Source of the DNA: Kordia sp. SMS9
Lineage (GTDB): Bacteria; Bacteroidota; Bacteroidia; Flavobacteriales; Flavobacteriaceae
NCBI RefSeq assembly: GCF_003352465.1
Contig: NZ_CP031153.1
Span: forward strand, 4,178,001-4,242,000
Length of the DNA stretch: 64,000 nt
Reading direction: 5' to 3'
Shown here: positions 43,158-52,500 of the stretch, piece after piece
Layout of the letters: every line of letters begins with the position of its first letter
How positions within the stretch are numbered: the stretch's first letter is position 1
Program-made: the position numbers and the translations under genes
The notes under the pieces: model-generated
What the model was told of the DNA's origin: nothing
Database searches by the model: none
The model's input: only the letters and a program-made list of their open reading frames with translations

Positions 43158-43601
43158 ATGAAAACGATCCTAATATACAGTAGTTTACTTCTTTTTTCAC
43201 TTCAATTGTATTCTCAAAGTGCTGTACCAACTGATAAAATAAACGGAACTTATTATGTATTGGAAGCAGAGCGAGGTGCCAATACCAAAATTTTTGAATA
43301 TGGGCAGCATAATAATGCCAAACTATTATTAATAGCTGCATGTAAGCAATGCATACCAGGAACATACACATACCAAAAAGAGGCAAGCGAAGAATTACAA
43401 AGAGCAGTGTTTTACAATTCTACAGGATTATATGTGTTTCAATACGATGATGAAAGCTTTGTAATGATAATGCTGAATGCATCTGAAGACGCAGAATGGA
43501 CCGATTTTTATTTTTCAAATTTTTACAGTAAGAACAAAGCAAAAGTTAAAAATATGTCTAAAGAAAAAATAAAGAAATTTATTCTTAAAATTTCAGGCTA
43601 A
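43158..43601 (+). CDS. Small secreted protein of unknown function
   Basis: A 147-residue protein. I start it at the ATG at 43158 because a signal peptide begins there (MKTILIYSSLLLFSLQLYSQ); a longer in-frame start at 43053 would overlap the upstream terminator. The mature part contains AACKQCIPG, a possible disulfide pair, and ends with a Lys-rich helix. I recognise no family. It is the last gene of the plus-strand group after the two-component system, but no TTTCAGAAA repeat is seen in its 140-base upstream gap. Confidence 0.7.
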   Translation: MKTILIYSSLLLFSLQLYSQSAVPTDKINGTYYVLEAERGANTKIFEYGQHNNAKLLLIAACKQCIPGTYTYQKEASEELQRAVFYNSTGLYVFQYDDESFVMIMLNASEDAEWTDFYFSNFYSKNKAKVKNMSKEKIKKFILKISG

Positions 43602-43838
43602 CTAAACTTCTCGAAACTTAAAAGAAGATTAAACTAGCCTACATAACGATTGACTTTAACTATATATTAATCGCTGATAGAATTTATTGAATCCATCATT
43701 AAAAAAGCAAACGAAATCAACTCACAACTGAAAACCATATAATTTCAAAGCATATTTTTGTTAAATACAGTGTAACCGTTTTGAATTGGGCAACAAATAG
43801 TTGATTTTTGTGTTTTAAACCAATCCAAAAAAAAACAA

Positions 43839-46364
43839 ATGTTTCGATTTTCCAACCTAATCCTTTCTGTGTTTTTCATGAGCTTTTTTATGATGAATGC
43901 ACAAGAAAAAATTTCACTCTCGTATTATTTACCACAAGATGTTACGTATAATAAAGAGATTCCAACACCTGAAAGTGTAATTGGTCACGAAGTAGGAAAA
44001 TGGCATGTAACGCATGACAAGTTGGTGATGTACATGAAAACGTTGGCGGCTAGTTCGGATCGAATTACGATAGAAGATCGCGGAAAAACGTTTGAAGATC
44101 GTCCTATTTTACTATTGACAGTGACTGCGCCTGCAAATCATCAAAATATCGAAAATATCCGCAAAGAACATCTCTCACTGACGGAAAGTAACGGACAAAA
44201 TAAAGATGTGTCCAACATGCCAATCGTGGTATATCAAGGATTTTCCATTCACGGAAATGAAGCTAGTGGTAGTAATGCAGCATTGGCACTCGCCTATTAT
44301 TTGGCTGCTGCCGAAGGCGATCAAATTTATAACTTACTCAATAATACCGTAATTCTTTTAGATCCATCATTTAATCCTGATGGGTTGCAACGTTTTGCAG
44401 GTTGGGTAAACATGCACAAAAGCAAACATTTAATCAGCGATCCGCAAGACAGAGAGTTTGACGAATCTTGGCCGCGCGGACGTACAAATCACTATTGGTT
44501 TGATATGAACCGTGATTGGTTGCCTGTACAATTGCCAGAATCGAGAGCGCGTATTGAAACCTTTCACAATTGGATGCCAAACATTTTGACAGATCACCAC
44601 GAAATGGGCTCAAATTCTACCTTCTTCTTTCAACCTGGAATTCCATCACGTACGCATCCACTAACGCCACAAATGAATCAAGATTTAACCAAAGAAATTG
44701 CAACCTATCATGCAAAAGCCTTTGACAAAATTGGTTCTTTATACTATACCGAAGAGAGTTTTGACGATTTTTATTATGGAAAAGGCTCTACATTCCCAGA
44801 CATTAACGGAAGTATCGGAATCTTATTTGAGCAAGGAAGTGCCCGCGGACACATTCAGGAGAGTGAAAATGGTGTCATCACCTTTCCGTTTGCCATTCGA
44901 AATCAATTCACAGCGGCATTGTCTACGCTCGAAGCTGCCAAAAATATGCGCACGACTATTCTACGATATCAAAGTCAATTCTATGGAAATGCAAGAAAAG
45001 AAGCGGCGCGAACAAACGCAAAAGCCTATATTTTTGGGGATGAGAAAGACGCGGCAAAAGCATATCATTTAGCCGAAATTTTAAAGCGTCACCAAATTAA
45101 AGTACACGAAATACAGAATGATTTTTCTGTAAATGATACCAAATACAAGAAAGGTACAAGTTATATTGTACCAAAAAATCAACGTCAACACCGTTTGATT
45201 AATGCCATTTTTGAGAAGCGCACACAGTTTCAAGACAGTTTATTTTACGATATTTCTGCATGGACGTTTCCATTGGCGTTCAATGTTTCGTATGATGAAT
45301 TGTCTTCTTTGAACAATGCAGGAAGTGAAATTAACGACTTAAAAGCACCCACAGGAACCTTGCAAGGAACTGGAAACTATGCCTTTTTATTTGAATGGAA
45401 CGAATACTATTCGCCAAAAGCCTTGGCAAAAATTAAAGCAAAAGGTTTGCGTGCCAAAGTAGCGATGCAACCTTTTACTTTGGAAGGCGTGACGTATGAT
45501 TATGGAACGATTATGGTGCCTGTGCAGAATCAGAAGTTGAATTTGCAAGAAATGCGTACATTTTTACGAACAATTGCAAAAGAAAGTCACCTCAACATTA
45601 CGGCAGTTTCTTCTGGTTTGACCGAAGGCATTGATTTGGGAAGTAATAATTTTGAAGCGATCATTCAACCAAAAGTTGCCATGATTATTGGTGAAAATGT
45701 TACTTCGTATGATGCGGGTGAAATTTGGCATTTGTTCGATCAGCGTTATGAAATTCCGCTGACCAAGCTAGATGCACGTAATTTTGGGTATATGGATTTG
45801 TCAAAATATACACATATTATTTTGCCGAATGTATATTCACTACAAAAAGACATCACCAACAAACTTAAAGATTGGGTAAAAAATGGCGGAACGTTGATTG
45901 CGTATAGAAATTCAGTTCGGTATTTGAACTCCAACAATTTCATGAAGCTCGATATTAAGAAAACGGAGATTGACGCAAAAAATGTTTCATTTGCACAACG
46001 CAGAGATCATAACGGCGCACAAGTAATTGGTGGTGCTATTTTTAATACCAAGATTGACCGTTCGCATCCAATTAATTTTGGCTATTTAAATAATGAATTG
46101 CCAATGTTTCGCAACACGACTATTTTTGTGAATCCGCATGAGAAAAGTTACAACAATCCAATTCAGTATACAGAATCGCCTTTATTAAGCGGTTATATTT
46201 CTGAAGAAAATTTGGAGCATTTGAAAAATACTGTTCCTTTTCAAACCTCTACAATGGGCGGCGGACGCGTGATTGCTTTTACGGACAACACCAACTTTAG
46301 AGCATTTTGGTATGGAACAAATAAATTGTTGATGAATGCAATTTTCTTTTCAGGGATGATGTAG
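43839..46364 (+). CDS. M14-family zinc carboxypeptidase
   Basis: An 841-residue exported metallopeptidase (signal cut near MMNAQ). The M14 domain spans about 50-370: zinc ligands His138 and Glu141 in SIHGNEASG, a third His in TDHHEMGSN (253-254), the substrate-binding NRDW, and catalytic Glu331 in GILFEQGSARGH. After a linker the C-terminal part (about 600-841) looks like a flavodoxin/GATase-like domain (IILPNVYSLQKDITNKLKDWVKNGGTLIAYR). It should remove C-terminal residues from peptides in the periplasm or outside the cell. The gene stands alone; no T9SS tail is seen. Confidence 0.92.
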   Translation: MFRFSNLILSVFFMSFFMMNAQEKISLSYYLPQDVTYNKEIPTPESVIGHEVGKWHVTHDKLVMYMKTLAASSDRITIEDRGKTFEDRPILLLTVTAPANHQNIENIRKEHLSLTESNGQNKDVSNMPIVVYQGFSIHGNEASGSNAALALAYYLAAAEGDQIYNLLNNTVILLDPSFNPDGLQRFAGWVNMHKSKHLISDPQDREFDESWPRGRTNHYWFDMNRDWLPVQLPESRARIETFHNWMPNILTDHHEMGSNSTFFFQPGIPSRTHPLTPQMNQDLTKEIATYHAKAFDKIGSLYYTEESFDDFYYGKGSTFPDINGSIGILFEQGSARGHIQESENGVITFPFAIRNQFTAALSTLEAAKNMRTTILRYQSQFYGNARKEAARTNAKAYIFGDEKDAAKAYHLAEILKRHQIKVHEIQNDFSVNDTKYKKGTSYIVPKNQRQHRLINAIFEKRTQFQDSLFYDISAWTFPLAFNVSYDELSSLNNAGSEINDLKAPTGTLQGTGNYAFLFEWNEYYSPKALAKIKAKGLRAKVAMQPFTLEGVTYDYGTIMVPVQNQKLNLQEMRTFLRTIAKESHLNITAVSSGLTEGIDLGSNNFEAIIQPKVAMIIGENVTSYDAGEIWHLFDQRYEIPLTKLDARNFGYMDLSKYTHIILPNVYSLQKDITNKLKDWVKNGGTLIAYRNSVRYLNSNNFMKLDIKKTEIDAKNVSFAQRRDHNGAQVIGGAIFNTKIDRSHPINFGYLNNELPMFRNTTIFVNPHEKSYNNPIQYTESPLLSGYISEENLEHLKNTVPFQTSTMGGGRVIAFTDNTNFRAFWYGTNKLLMNAIFFSGMM

Positions 46365-46416
46365 TTTGGACGCGCTTTGCTTTTAGAAGTTAGACCATGC
46401 TAACGCACTTTTAGGC

Positions 46417-46462
46417 TTGTTGTTTGTTGTTTGTTGTTTGTTGTTTGTTGTTTGTTGTTTGT
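46417..46462. repeat. Heptanucleotide tandem repeat (TTGTTTG)x6.5
   Basis: About 6.5 copies of a 7-bp unit (TTGTTTG) lie just after the carboxypeptidase gene. The 682-base gap 46365-47046 has no gene; it also holds the two 86-bp direct repeats and a copy of the dispersed repeat at 46751-46792. Confidence 0.95.
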
Positions 46463-46484
46463 AAGGTTAAAAACTACCTTTTTG

Positions 46485-46570
46485 CTTCAAAACGTAAACT
46501 GTTAAACTTATAAACTCAGAAACCCATTGAATCCGTCATTACGAGGAGCAATAGCGACGTAGTAATCTGT
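46485..46570. repeat. 86-bp direct repeat, copy 1
   Basis: The segment CTTCAAAACGTAA to AGTAATCTGT recurs at 46819-46904 with only a few base changes. The core GTCATTACGAGGAGCAATAG followed by CGACGT is of the kind seen as dispersed REP-like elements in Flavobacteriaceae. Confidence 0.9.
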
Positions 46571-46750
46571 ATATTGTAAAACACAATTGCTATTTGAAGT
46601 CACAAATTGCCGTGACAATGTCTCGCAAAGGCGTTTCAAAAAGCTTCTACATCTTTATTAGTACAATCGTCACATCGAGTGGATTTACACAGCAAATTTG
46701 TATCGAGATGTACTTGGAATTTCAAAGCTGTTCTCGATACGATTTTCTTC

Positions 46751-46792
46751 ATTTCGTCTACGCTCAATGACAGAAAATCACTCGAGCTGACG
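46751..46792. repeat. Dispersed intergenic repeat, copy 2
   Basis: TTTCGTCTACGCTCAATGAC, AGAAAATCACTCGA and GCTGACG repeat the element at 21835-21881 with small changes. Confidence 0.6.
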
Positions 46793-46818
46793 GCTCCGTA
46801 ATCTCAACACTGACAGCA

Positions 46819-46904
46819 CTTCAAAACGTAAGCTGATAAACTTATAAACTCAGAAACCCATTGAATCCGTCATTACGAGGAGCAATAGCGACGTGGTAAT
46901 CTGT
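46819..46904. repeat. 86-bp direct repeat, copy 2
   Basis: Second copy of the 46485-46570 element in the same orientation, 334 bases downstream, differing at a few positions (for example CGTGGTAATC against CGTAGTAATC). Confidence 0.9.
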
Positions 46905-46997
46905 TACTTCAAAAAACATATTGTACTATGATACACAGACTGCCACGTCCTGCTTCCTCCAGTGACGTTGCTGTTATTGATTTTTTCTTTGAAACTT

Positions 46998-47018
46998 CTC
47001 AATACTCAATACTCAATA
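46998..47018. repeat. Heptanucleotide tandem repeat (CTCAATA)x3
   Basis: Three exact CTCAATA copies, followed by decayed versions (CTAACTACTCAATTC), just beyond the stop of the Nudix gene. Confidence 0.85.
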
Positions 47019-47046
47019 CTAACTACTCAATTCTAAAATCTAAATA

Positions 47047-47595
47047 CTAAAAAAACAATTCATTCAACTTCGCAAACACCTCTTTTGCATACGCTTTGTT
47101 GAACGGAACGTATTTCTTAGCAAGTTCTGAATCTGTTAATTCTGCTTCTAGGTGTGCTAAAGGAATGAGTGTTACATCCGCAACTTCTTCTTCTTGGAGT
47201 GTTGCTTGTAAAGGCTTGTCTTCTATTTCACAAGCAAAGATGGTGATGAATTCGCGATCGCGGTAGTCTTCTGCATGTTGGTAGTCGATTCGGAACTGTC
47301 CTATTTGTTGTAAATCCGAAGCTTGTACATTAATTCCGAGTTCTTCTGCTGCTTCACGGACAGCGGTTTGCAACGCTGTTTCTCCTGCACTGATATGTCC
47401 CGCTACAGAAACGTCCCAACAGTTTGGAAAATTCGGTTTTATCGCCGCACGTAATTGCAACACGACTTTTCCCGTTTTGGTATACAACCACAAATGTGTG
47501 GACGCATGAAAATGTCCATGGCGATGTACTTCTCGTTTGGGAAGGATTTCGCCTGTGGGTTTTCCGTGTTCGTCTAGGATGTCGATTTGTTCCAT
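47047..47595 (-). CDS. Nudix hydrolase, IPP-isomerase-like subgroup
   Basis: A 182-residue Nudix protein. The Nudix box GHISAGETALQTAVREAAEELGI (Gx5Ex7REUxEExGU) spans about 66-88 with the metal-binding REAAEE. The N-terminus (DILDEHGKPTGEILPKREVHRHGHFHASTHLWLY) is that of the YfcD/isopentenyl-diphosphate-isomerase-like Nudix group. The Cys of true IPP isomerases is not evident, so I read it as a hydrolase of a nucleoside diphosphate-linked compound; the substrate is unknown. It stands alone, with repeat-rich DNA on both sides. Confidence 0.9.
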   Translation of the reverse strand: MEQIDILDEHGKPTGEILPKREVHRHGHFHASTHLWLYTKTGKVVLQLRAAIKPNFPNCWDVSVAGHISAGETALQTAVREAAEELGINVQASDLQQIGQFRIDYQHAEDYRDREFITIFACEIEDKPLQATLQEEEVADVTLIPLAHLEAELTDSELAKKYVPFNKAYAKEVFAKLNELFF

Positions 47596-47624
47596 GGTTG
47601 TCGGTTGTCGGTTGTTTGTTGTTC

Positions 47625-47673
47625 GTTATTCGTTATTCGTTATTCGTTATTCGTTATTCGTTATTCGTTATTC
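47625..47673. repeat. Heptanucleotide tandem repeat (GTTATTC)x7
   Basis: Seven exact copies upstream of the Nudix gene. The 47596-48122 gap holds no gene; it consists of this array, the 47667-47878 direct repeat with its TTGCTGG array, and the 48067-48096 terminator. Confidence 0.95.
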
Positions 47674-47878
47674 GAAAATACTTTTACAATCAACAATCGT
47701 TAATCAAAAATCGTTAATCGTTAATCTTTTGTTGCTGGTTGCTGGTTGCTGGTTGCTGGTTGCTGGTTGCTGGTTGCTGGTTGCTGGAAAATTAATTTTT
47801 CAGTTAGTATTTTGAGTTTTATATTTTACACTTTGCTTCAGTTGTTGTCGGTTGGTCGCTTTGCTCCGTTGTCAGTTG
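47667..47878. repeat. Left copy of the long direct repeat flanking the 48123-48800 gene
   Basis: A 212-bp segment, from GTTATTCGAAAATAC to CGTTGTCAGTTG, that recurs in the same orientation at 48967-49171. It contains a (TTGCTGG)x8 array at 47732-47787; the right copy has six units. The non-repetitive 3' half (AAAATTAATTTTTCAGTTAG onward) is almost identical. Confidence 0.9.
47732..47787. repeat. Heptanucleotide tandem repeat (TTGCTGG)x8
   Basis: Eight exact copies inside the left long direct repeat; the right copy carries six, so the array length changed after duplication. Confidence 0.95.
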
Positions 47879-48066
47879 AGTTATTTACTTTATATTTATT
47901 TCATAGTCTAAACTTATACACTACTAAACTTCGTTAGCTGTTTATTCGTTTATTTGGTAATCTGTTTACACTAAGCCTCTCGAAGTGTTATTCAAAAATA
48001 CTTTTTAATTTGAAATTTAGCAGTTAACATTTATAATTTTCACCTTTTGGTCTTGACCATGAAACA

Positions 48067-48096
48067 AAAAAAGTTTCTCAGGTGAGAAACTTTTTT
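48067..48096. terminator. Strong bidirectional hairpin terminator
   Basis: AAAAAAGTTTCTCA and TGAGAAACTTTTTT form a perfect 14-bp stem with a GG loop, 26 bases past the minus-strand stop of the 48123-48800 gene. T-runs lie on both sides. Confidence 0.88.
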
Positions 48097-48122
48097 GTAA
48101 ATCAAAGTACAGAATTAAACAG

Positions 48123-48800
48123 CTATAAACTCTCACATTGAGGCATTACATTATCTAATTCCCTATTAATAATTGGTGTTATGGCACTGGAGATTGCTCC
48201 GCGTATTTGTCCTTTAAACAATCCAGAAATCATATCAGTTAATACTCCTATAAATTTATTAAAGATTCCTAACCCACCAATTGATACATCTACATTTCCA
48301 TAATTAACTGATGCAGCACTAAGCGCAATAGTATTTAGGCATACTTTACTTCCATCAACACTGGCAGAAAAAGTTCCAGTTGCAGCAGCTGTTACTCCAC
48401 TTACACTAGCGCTACCGCCAATTCCAACTCTAGGATGTAAAAAACCACATCTAGCTTGTAAACTACCACCTAAATGGCTCGAAATATTACTACTTAATGA
48501 TGCAATCATGTTTACCGTTCCTACTAACTCATTTGGGTTTATTCCTTGTTGAACAGATGTAATTTCTAACTGATGAATATTAAAAGAGCTTAACCCAGTC
48601 ATGTTTTGGATGTTATAACTCGCTACAACTGAAGCATGACAAATACCTAAATTAATGGAACCGAGCGTATCATTTCCATGTGCTACTTGCCCCCATGGAT
48701 CTAAATGATTGCTCTTAATGACTCCTTGAATTTCAGAATTAATTTTCGGTAACTGCCCTTGAATGATTTGATTTAAAAGACCTTGAATTGGATTGCTCAT
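48123..48800 (-). CDS. Possible TULIP/BPI-like lipid-binding protein
   Basis: A 225-residue protein without a signal peptide. It begins with a helix (IQGLLNQIIQGQLPKINSEIQGVI), then HLDPWGQV and long amphipathic strands (GICHASVVASYNIQNMTGLSSFNIHQLEITSV; later SVDGSKVCLNTIALSAASVNYGNVDVSIGG), then a helix near the C-terminus (ITPIINRELDNVMPQ). The order helix, LDP, 'GLSSF' strand and wrapped sheet recalls the TULIP fold of JHBP, group-7 allergen and BPI proteins, mainly eukaryotic. This is pattern recognition and may be wrong. It is flanked by long direct repeats and closed by a strong terminator. Confidence 0.55.
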   Translation of the reverse strand: MSNPIQGLLNQIIQGQLPKINSEIQGVIKSNHLDPWGQVAHGNDTLGSINLGICHASVVASYNIQNMTGLSSFNIHQLEITSVQQGINPNELVGTVNMIASLSSNISSHLGGSLQARCGFLHPRVGIGGSASVSGVTAAATGTFSASVDGSKVCLNTIALSAASVNYGNVDVSIGGLGIFNKFIGVLTDMISGLFKGQIRGAISSAITPIINRELDNVMPQCESL

Positions 48801-48966
48801 AATGAATTAGTTTTTAAATAATTTGTGTATCAAATGTAACTAAATGTTTTTTTTAGGAAAAGCGTAGATTTACTTGATTTAGAAGTTATGAATTGTTTGC
48901 ACTTCGACTCCACTCAGTGTTGCGGTTGTGGGTGTTAGATGTTGGGTTGTTTGTTGTTTGTTGTTT

Positions 48967-49171
48967 GTTATTCGAAAATACTTTTACAATCTACAATCGT
49001 AAATCAAAAATCGTCAATCGTTAATCGTTAATCTTTTGTTGCTGGTTGCTGGTTGCTGGTTGCTGGTTGCTGGTTGCTGGAAAATTAATTTTTCAGTTAG
49101 TATTTTGAGTTTTATATTTTACACTTTGCTTCAGTTGTTATCGGATAGTCGCTTTGCTCCGTTGTCGGTTG
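48967..49171. repeat. Right copy of the long direct repeat flanking the 48123-48800 gene
   Basis: A 205-bp copy of 47667-47878 with six TTGCTGG units (49039-49080). A third short fragment, ATTCGAAAATACTTTTACAA with following bases, lies at 53278-53310. The 48801-49595 gap also holds (TTGTTTG)x3 at 48947-48967 and the GTTCTTT array, but no gene. Confidence 0.9.
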
Positions 49172-49174
49172 TTT

Positions 49175-49230
49175 GTTCTTTGTTCTTTGTTCTTTGTTCT
49201 TTGTTCTTTGTTCTTTGTTCTTTGTTCTTT
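49175..49230. repeat. Heptanucleotide tandem repeat (GTTCTTT)x8
   Basis: Eight exact copies directly after the right long direct repeat, where the left copy has different flanking sequence. Confidence 0.95.
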
Positions 49231-49595
49231 GTAAAGATACTTTTTAAATCAAAAATCGTAAATCTACAATCATAAATCTTTTGTTGCAGGTTACTGGTTA
49301 ATATATGTACTCATTTTTTTTTTCATAGACTAAACTCTTAAATTTGAAAATTACTCAACTCCTATTCAATGTTGAATTGATATTTTATAACTATTAACTA
49401 AAAAAATAAATGACTTGAATAACATGAAAAATATAAGCTCATCAAGCTTTTTTAAAATTAATTATTTACATTTAGAGTATTCCCCTAAAAAATATTTTTC
49501 ACTAAAGTACTTGTAAAAGTTCCTTTATAATAAAATGAGACTAAAAATGTGTCGAAACCAAAAGACACTCAACATGTTAAAATCATAAAACAGCT

Positions 49596-52500
49596 ATGAA
49601 ATATAAATTACAATTCCTTACCCTATTATTCATGTGCAATTATGGATATGCACAAATTGCATTTGAGGAAAACATTATTTTTGAATCCATATCTTATTAT
49701 ATTGACGAAGTTCACGCTGTTGATATTGACGGTGACGGAGATATGGATATACTATCCGCGGCTGATAATGGTTTTAATATAGTTTGGCATAGAAATATAG
49801 ATGGACAAGGTAACTATAGCACTCCAATAAATATATCTGGTTCTGCATTTGGAAACCCAAAGCTTCATGCAAATGATTTGGATGGAGATGGTGACATGGA
49901 TGTACTAGCAGGGTATCAAAATGGCAGAATAGTTTGGCACGAAAATACAGATGGGCAAGGCACGTTTGGACCAGAACAAATAATAGATACGTTGTTATTT
50001 AATGGAGGTAAGGTATATACAAGTGATATAGATGGAGATGGCGATATAGATATCGCTACTGCAGTTTCTGATAGTAACAGAATAGCTTGGTACGAAAATA
50101 CAGATGGGCAAGGTACTTTTGGGAACGCGCAAGTGATCTCATCCGCTGCTTGGGGAGTAGCTAATGCACATCTTGCCGACCTAGATGGTGACGGAGATGT
50201 AGATATTCTTGTAACATCTACGGGTGATAATAGAGTGTCTTGGCATGAAAACACTGATGGACAAGGTACTTTTGGTCCACAACAAACCATCTCAACAACG
50301 GCAACGAATCCCTTATCGACTTATGCTAGTGATATAGATGGCGATGGAGATTTAGATGTGATTTCTGCTTCTAATAACACTAATAATTTGGCTTGGTATG
50401 AGAATACCGATGGTCAAGGTACTTTTGGAAGTATACAAGTTATAGGGACAGCGTTTGGAACACGTTGGGTATTTTCAACCGACCTAGATGGAGATGGCGA
50501 TATGGATGTACTTTCAGCTACACCAAATAGTGGCGGTGATAGAGTGATTTCTTGGCATGAAAATACAGATGGACAAGGTACTTTTGGGAATCGACAAGTA
50601 TTAATAGGATTTTCATCAGGAACGTATTCGTTTTCTCCTGCTGACATAGATGGTGATGGCGATTTGGATATGCTTACGGCAACTTCTGGGGTAGACGTTA
50701 TAAATTCGTACGAAAACATAGATGGACAAGGAACTTTTGGTAGTCGAAAAAGTATAGCTCCATTAATAAATTTCCCAAGTTGTGTGTATGCGAATGACTT
50801 AGATGGCGATGGTGATATGGATATCGTCACGGCTTCTGAATTTGATGACAAAGTGGCTTGGTATGAAAACACAGATGGACAAGGTACTTTTGGTTCACAA
50901 CAAATTATTACCACAAATGCAGATAGAGTACGATCGGTATATGCAAGTGATTTGGATGGTGATGGTGATTTGGATCTGCTTTCAGCATCCAACAATGATA
51001 ATAAAATAGCTTGGTACGAAAACACAGATGGACAAGGCTCCTTTGGTCCGCAACAAATCATTACTACAAATGCAAATGGTGCAAATAAAGTGTTTGCAAT
51101 AGATTTAGATGGCGATGGTGATATGGATGTACTTTCCGCTTCTGGATCAGATGATAAAATAGCTTGGTATGAAAATACAGATGGACAAGGTACGTTTAGT
51201 GCGGAACAAATCATCAGTGCCAACGCAGATAATGCACAATCGGTATATCCAGCGGATTTGGATGGTGACGGTGATATGGATGTACTTTCAGCATCGTATG
51301 TTGATGATAAAATAGCTTGGTATGAAAATACAGATGGACAAGGTACGTTTAGTGCAGAACAAATCATCAGTACTAACATAACTAATCCTTCCTCAGTGTA
51401 TGCTGCTGATGTGGATGGAGATGGTGATATGGATGTACTAGCGGGATTTCAAGGTGGAAGCATCGTTTGGTACGAAAATACAGATGGGCAAGCTACTTTT
51501 GGAAGTCAACAGGCAATCACAACAACGTTAGGTGGGCTACGCTCAATTCATGTTACAGATCTAGATGGTGATGGTGATGGTGATGTATTGGTTGGTACTA
51601 TATTCGATGATTCCGTAATTTGGTTTGAAAATATAGATGGACAAGGTACTTTTGGTTCGCAACAAGATATTGCTACGAATACAAACAATGTACGATCGGT
51701 ATATGCTGCTGATCTTGATGGTGATGGCGATATGGATGTACTTTCAGCATCACAAGATGATGATAAAATAGCTTGGCATAGAAATGTAGGTGTTGTTGCC
51801 AATGAAATCAACGGAACGATTGCAATGGATGTAAATTTCAATGGTTGTGATGCTACTGATCTTCCAATGGGGAATATATTGGTTGAAACCACAGACGGAA
51901 CTACAAGTTTAGCTACGTTTTCGAATACCAATGGTGTATATCAATTATTTCCAGATTCAGGTAATTATACTACTTCCATAGTATCGCCACTATCTAATTA
52001 TTATACGGTAACTCCTGCATCAGCAACATCAAATTTTATAGGCGTAGGAAACACAGATACTGTAGACTTTTGTATAGCACCTACAGGAATGCATAACGAT
52101 TTGAATGTTACAATATATCCATCTATTGATGATCCACGACCTGGCTTTAACACCACGTATCAAATTGTGTACAATAATGTTGGCACTACGCAATTAAGTG
52201 GACATATTACTTTTGAATTTGACGATTCTAAAACGCAATTTTTAAGTGCTAGTGAAACTGTGGCTTCACAAACCGCCAATACCTTAACTTTTAATTTTAC
52301 AAATTTAAATCCGTTTGAAACAAGAACCATCGATGCAGCATTTAATGTATTTCCGCCTCCTACGACAAACATAGGCGAAATACTCTTATCTACTGCTACC
52401 ATACATCCAATATCGGGAGACGAAACTCCTGGCGATAATATATTCAGTTTGCGACAAACTCTTATAGGTTCGTACGACCCTAATGACATTCGTGTACTTG

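Noticed and set aside
43741..43838. A fifth LytTR-type site upstream of the M14 peptidase gene, where GATTTTTG is present.
   Set aside because: No TTTCAG half-site stands 39 bases before the box, and no 21-base repeat is seen.
47424..47937. Open frames translating the heptamer arrays as VIRYSLF- or LLVAGCW-type repeats (also 49036-49275 and 53175-53426).
   Set aside because: A 7-bp period reads through all three frames without stops, so these are by-products of the repeats.
46365..49595. CRISPR array in the repeat-rich gaps.
   Set aside because: Repeats are short contiguous heptamers or two-copy elements; there are no spaced 25-40 bp repeats with unique spacers and no cas genes.
50414..51379. 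A 321-codon open frame on the minus strand inside the FG-GAP gene (also 49916-50290 and 51548-51931).
   Set aside because: It is the reverse frame of repeated DGDGD and ENTDGQGTFG codons; its Ser/Pro/Cys repeat translation mirrors the sense repeats, and there is no start region or promoter.
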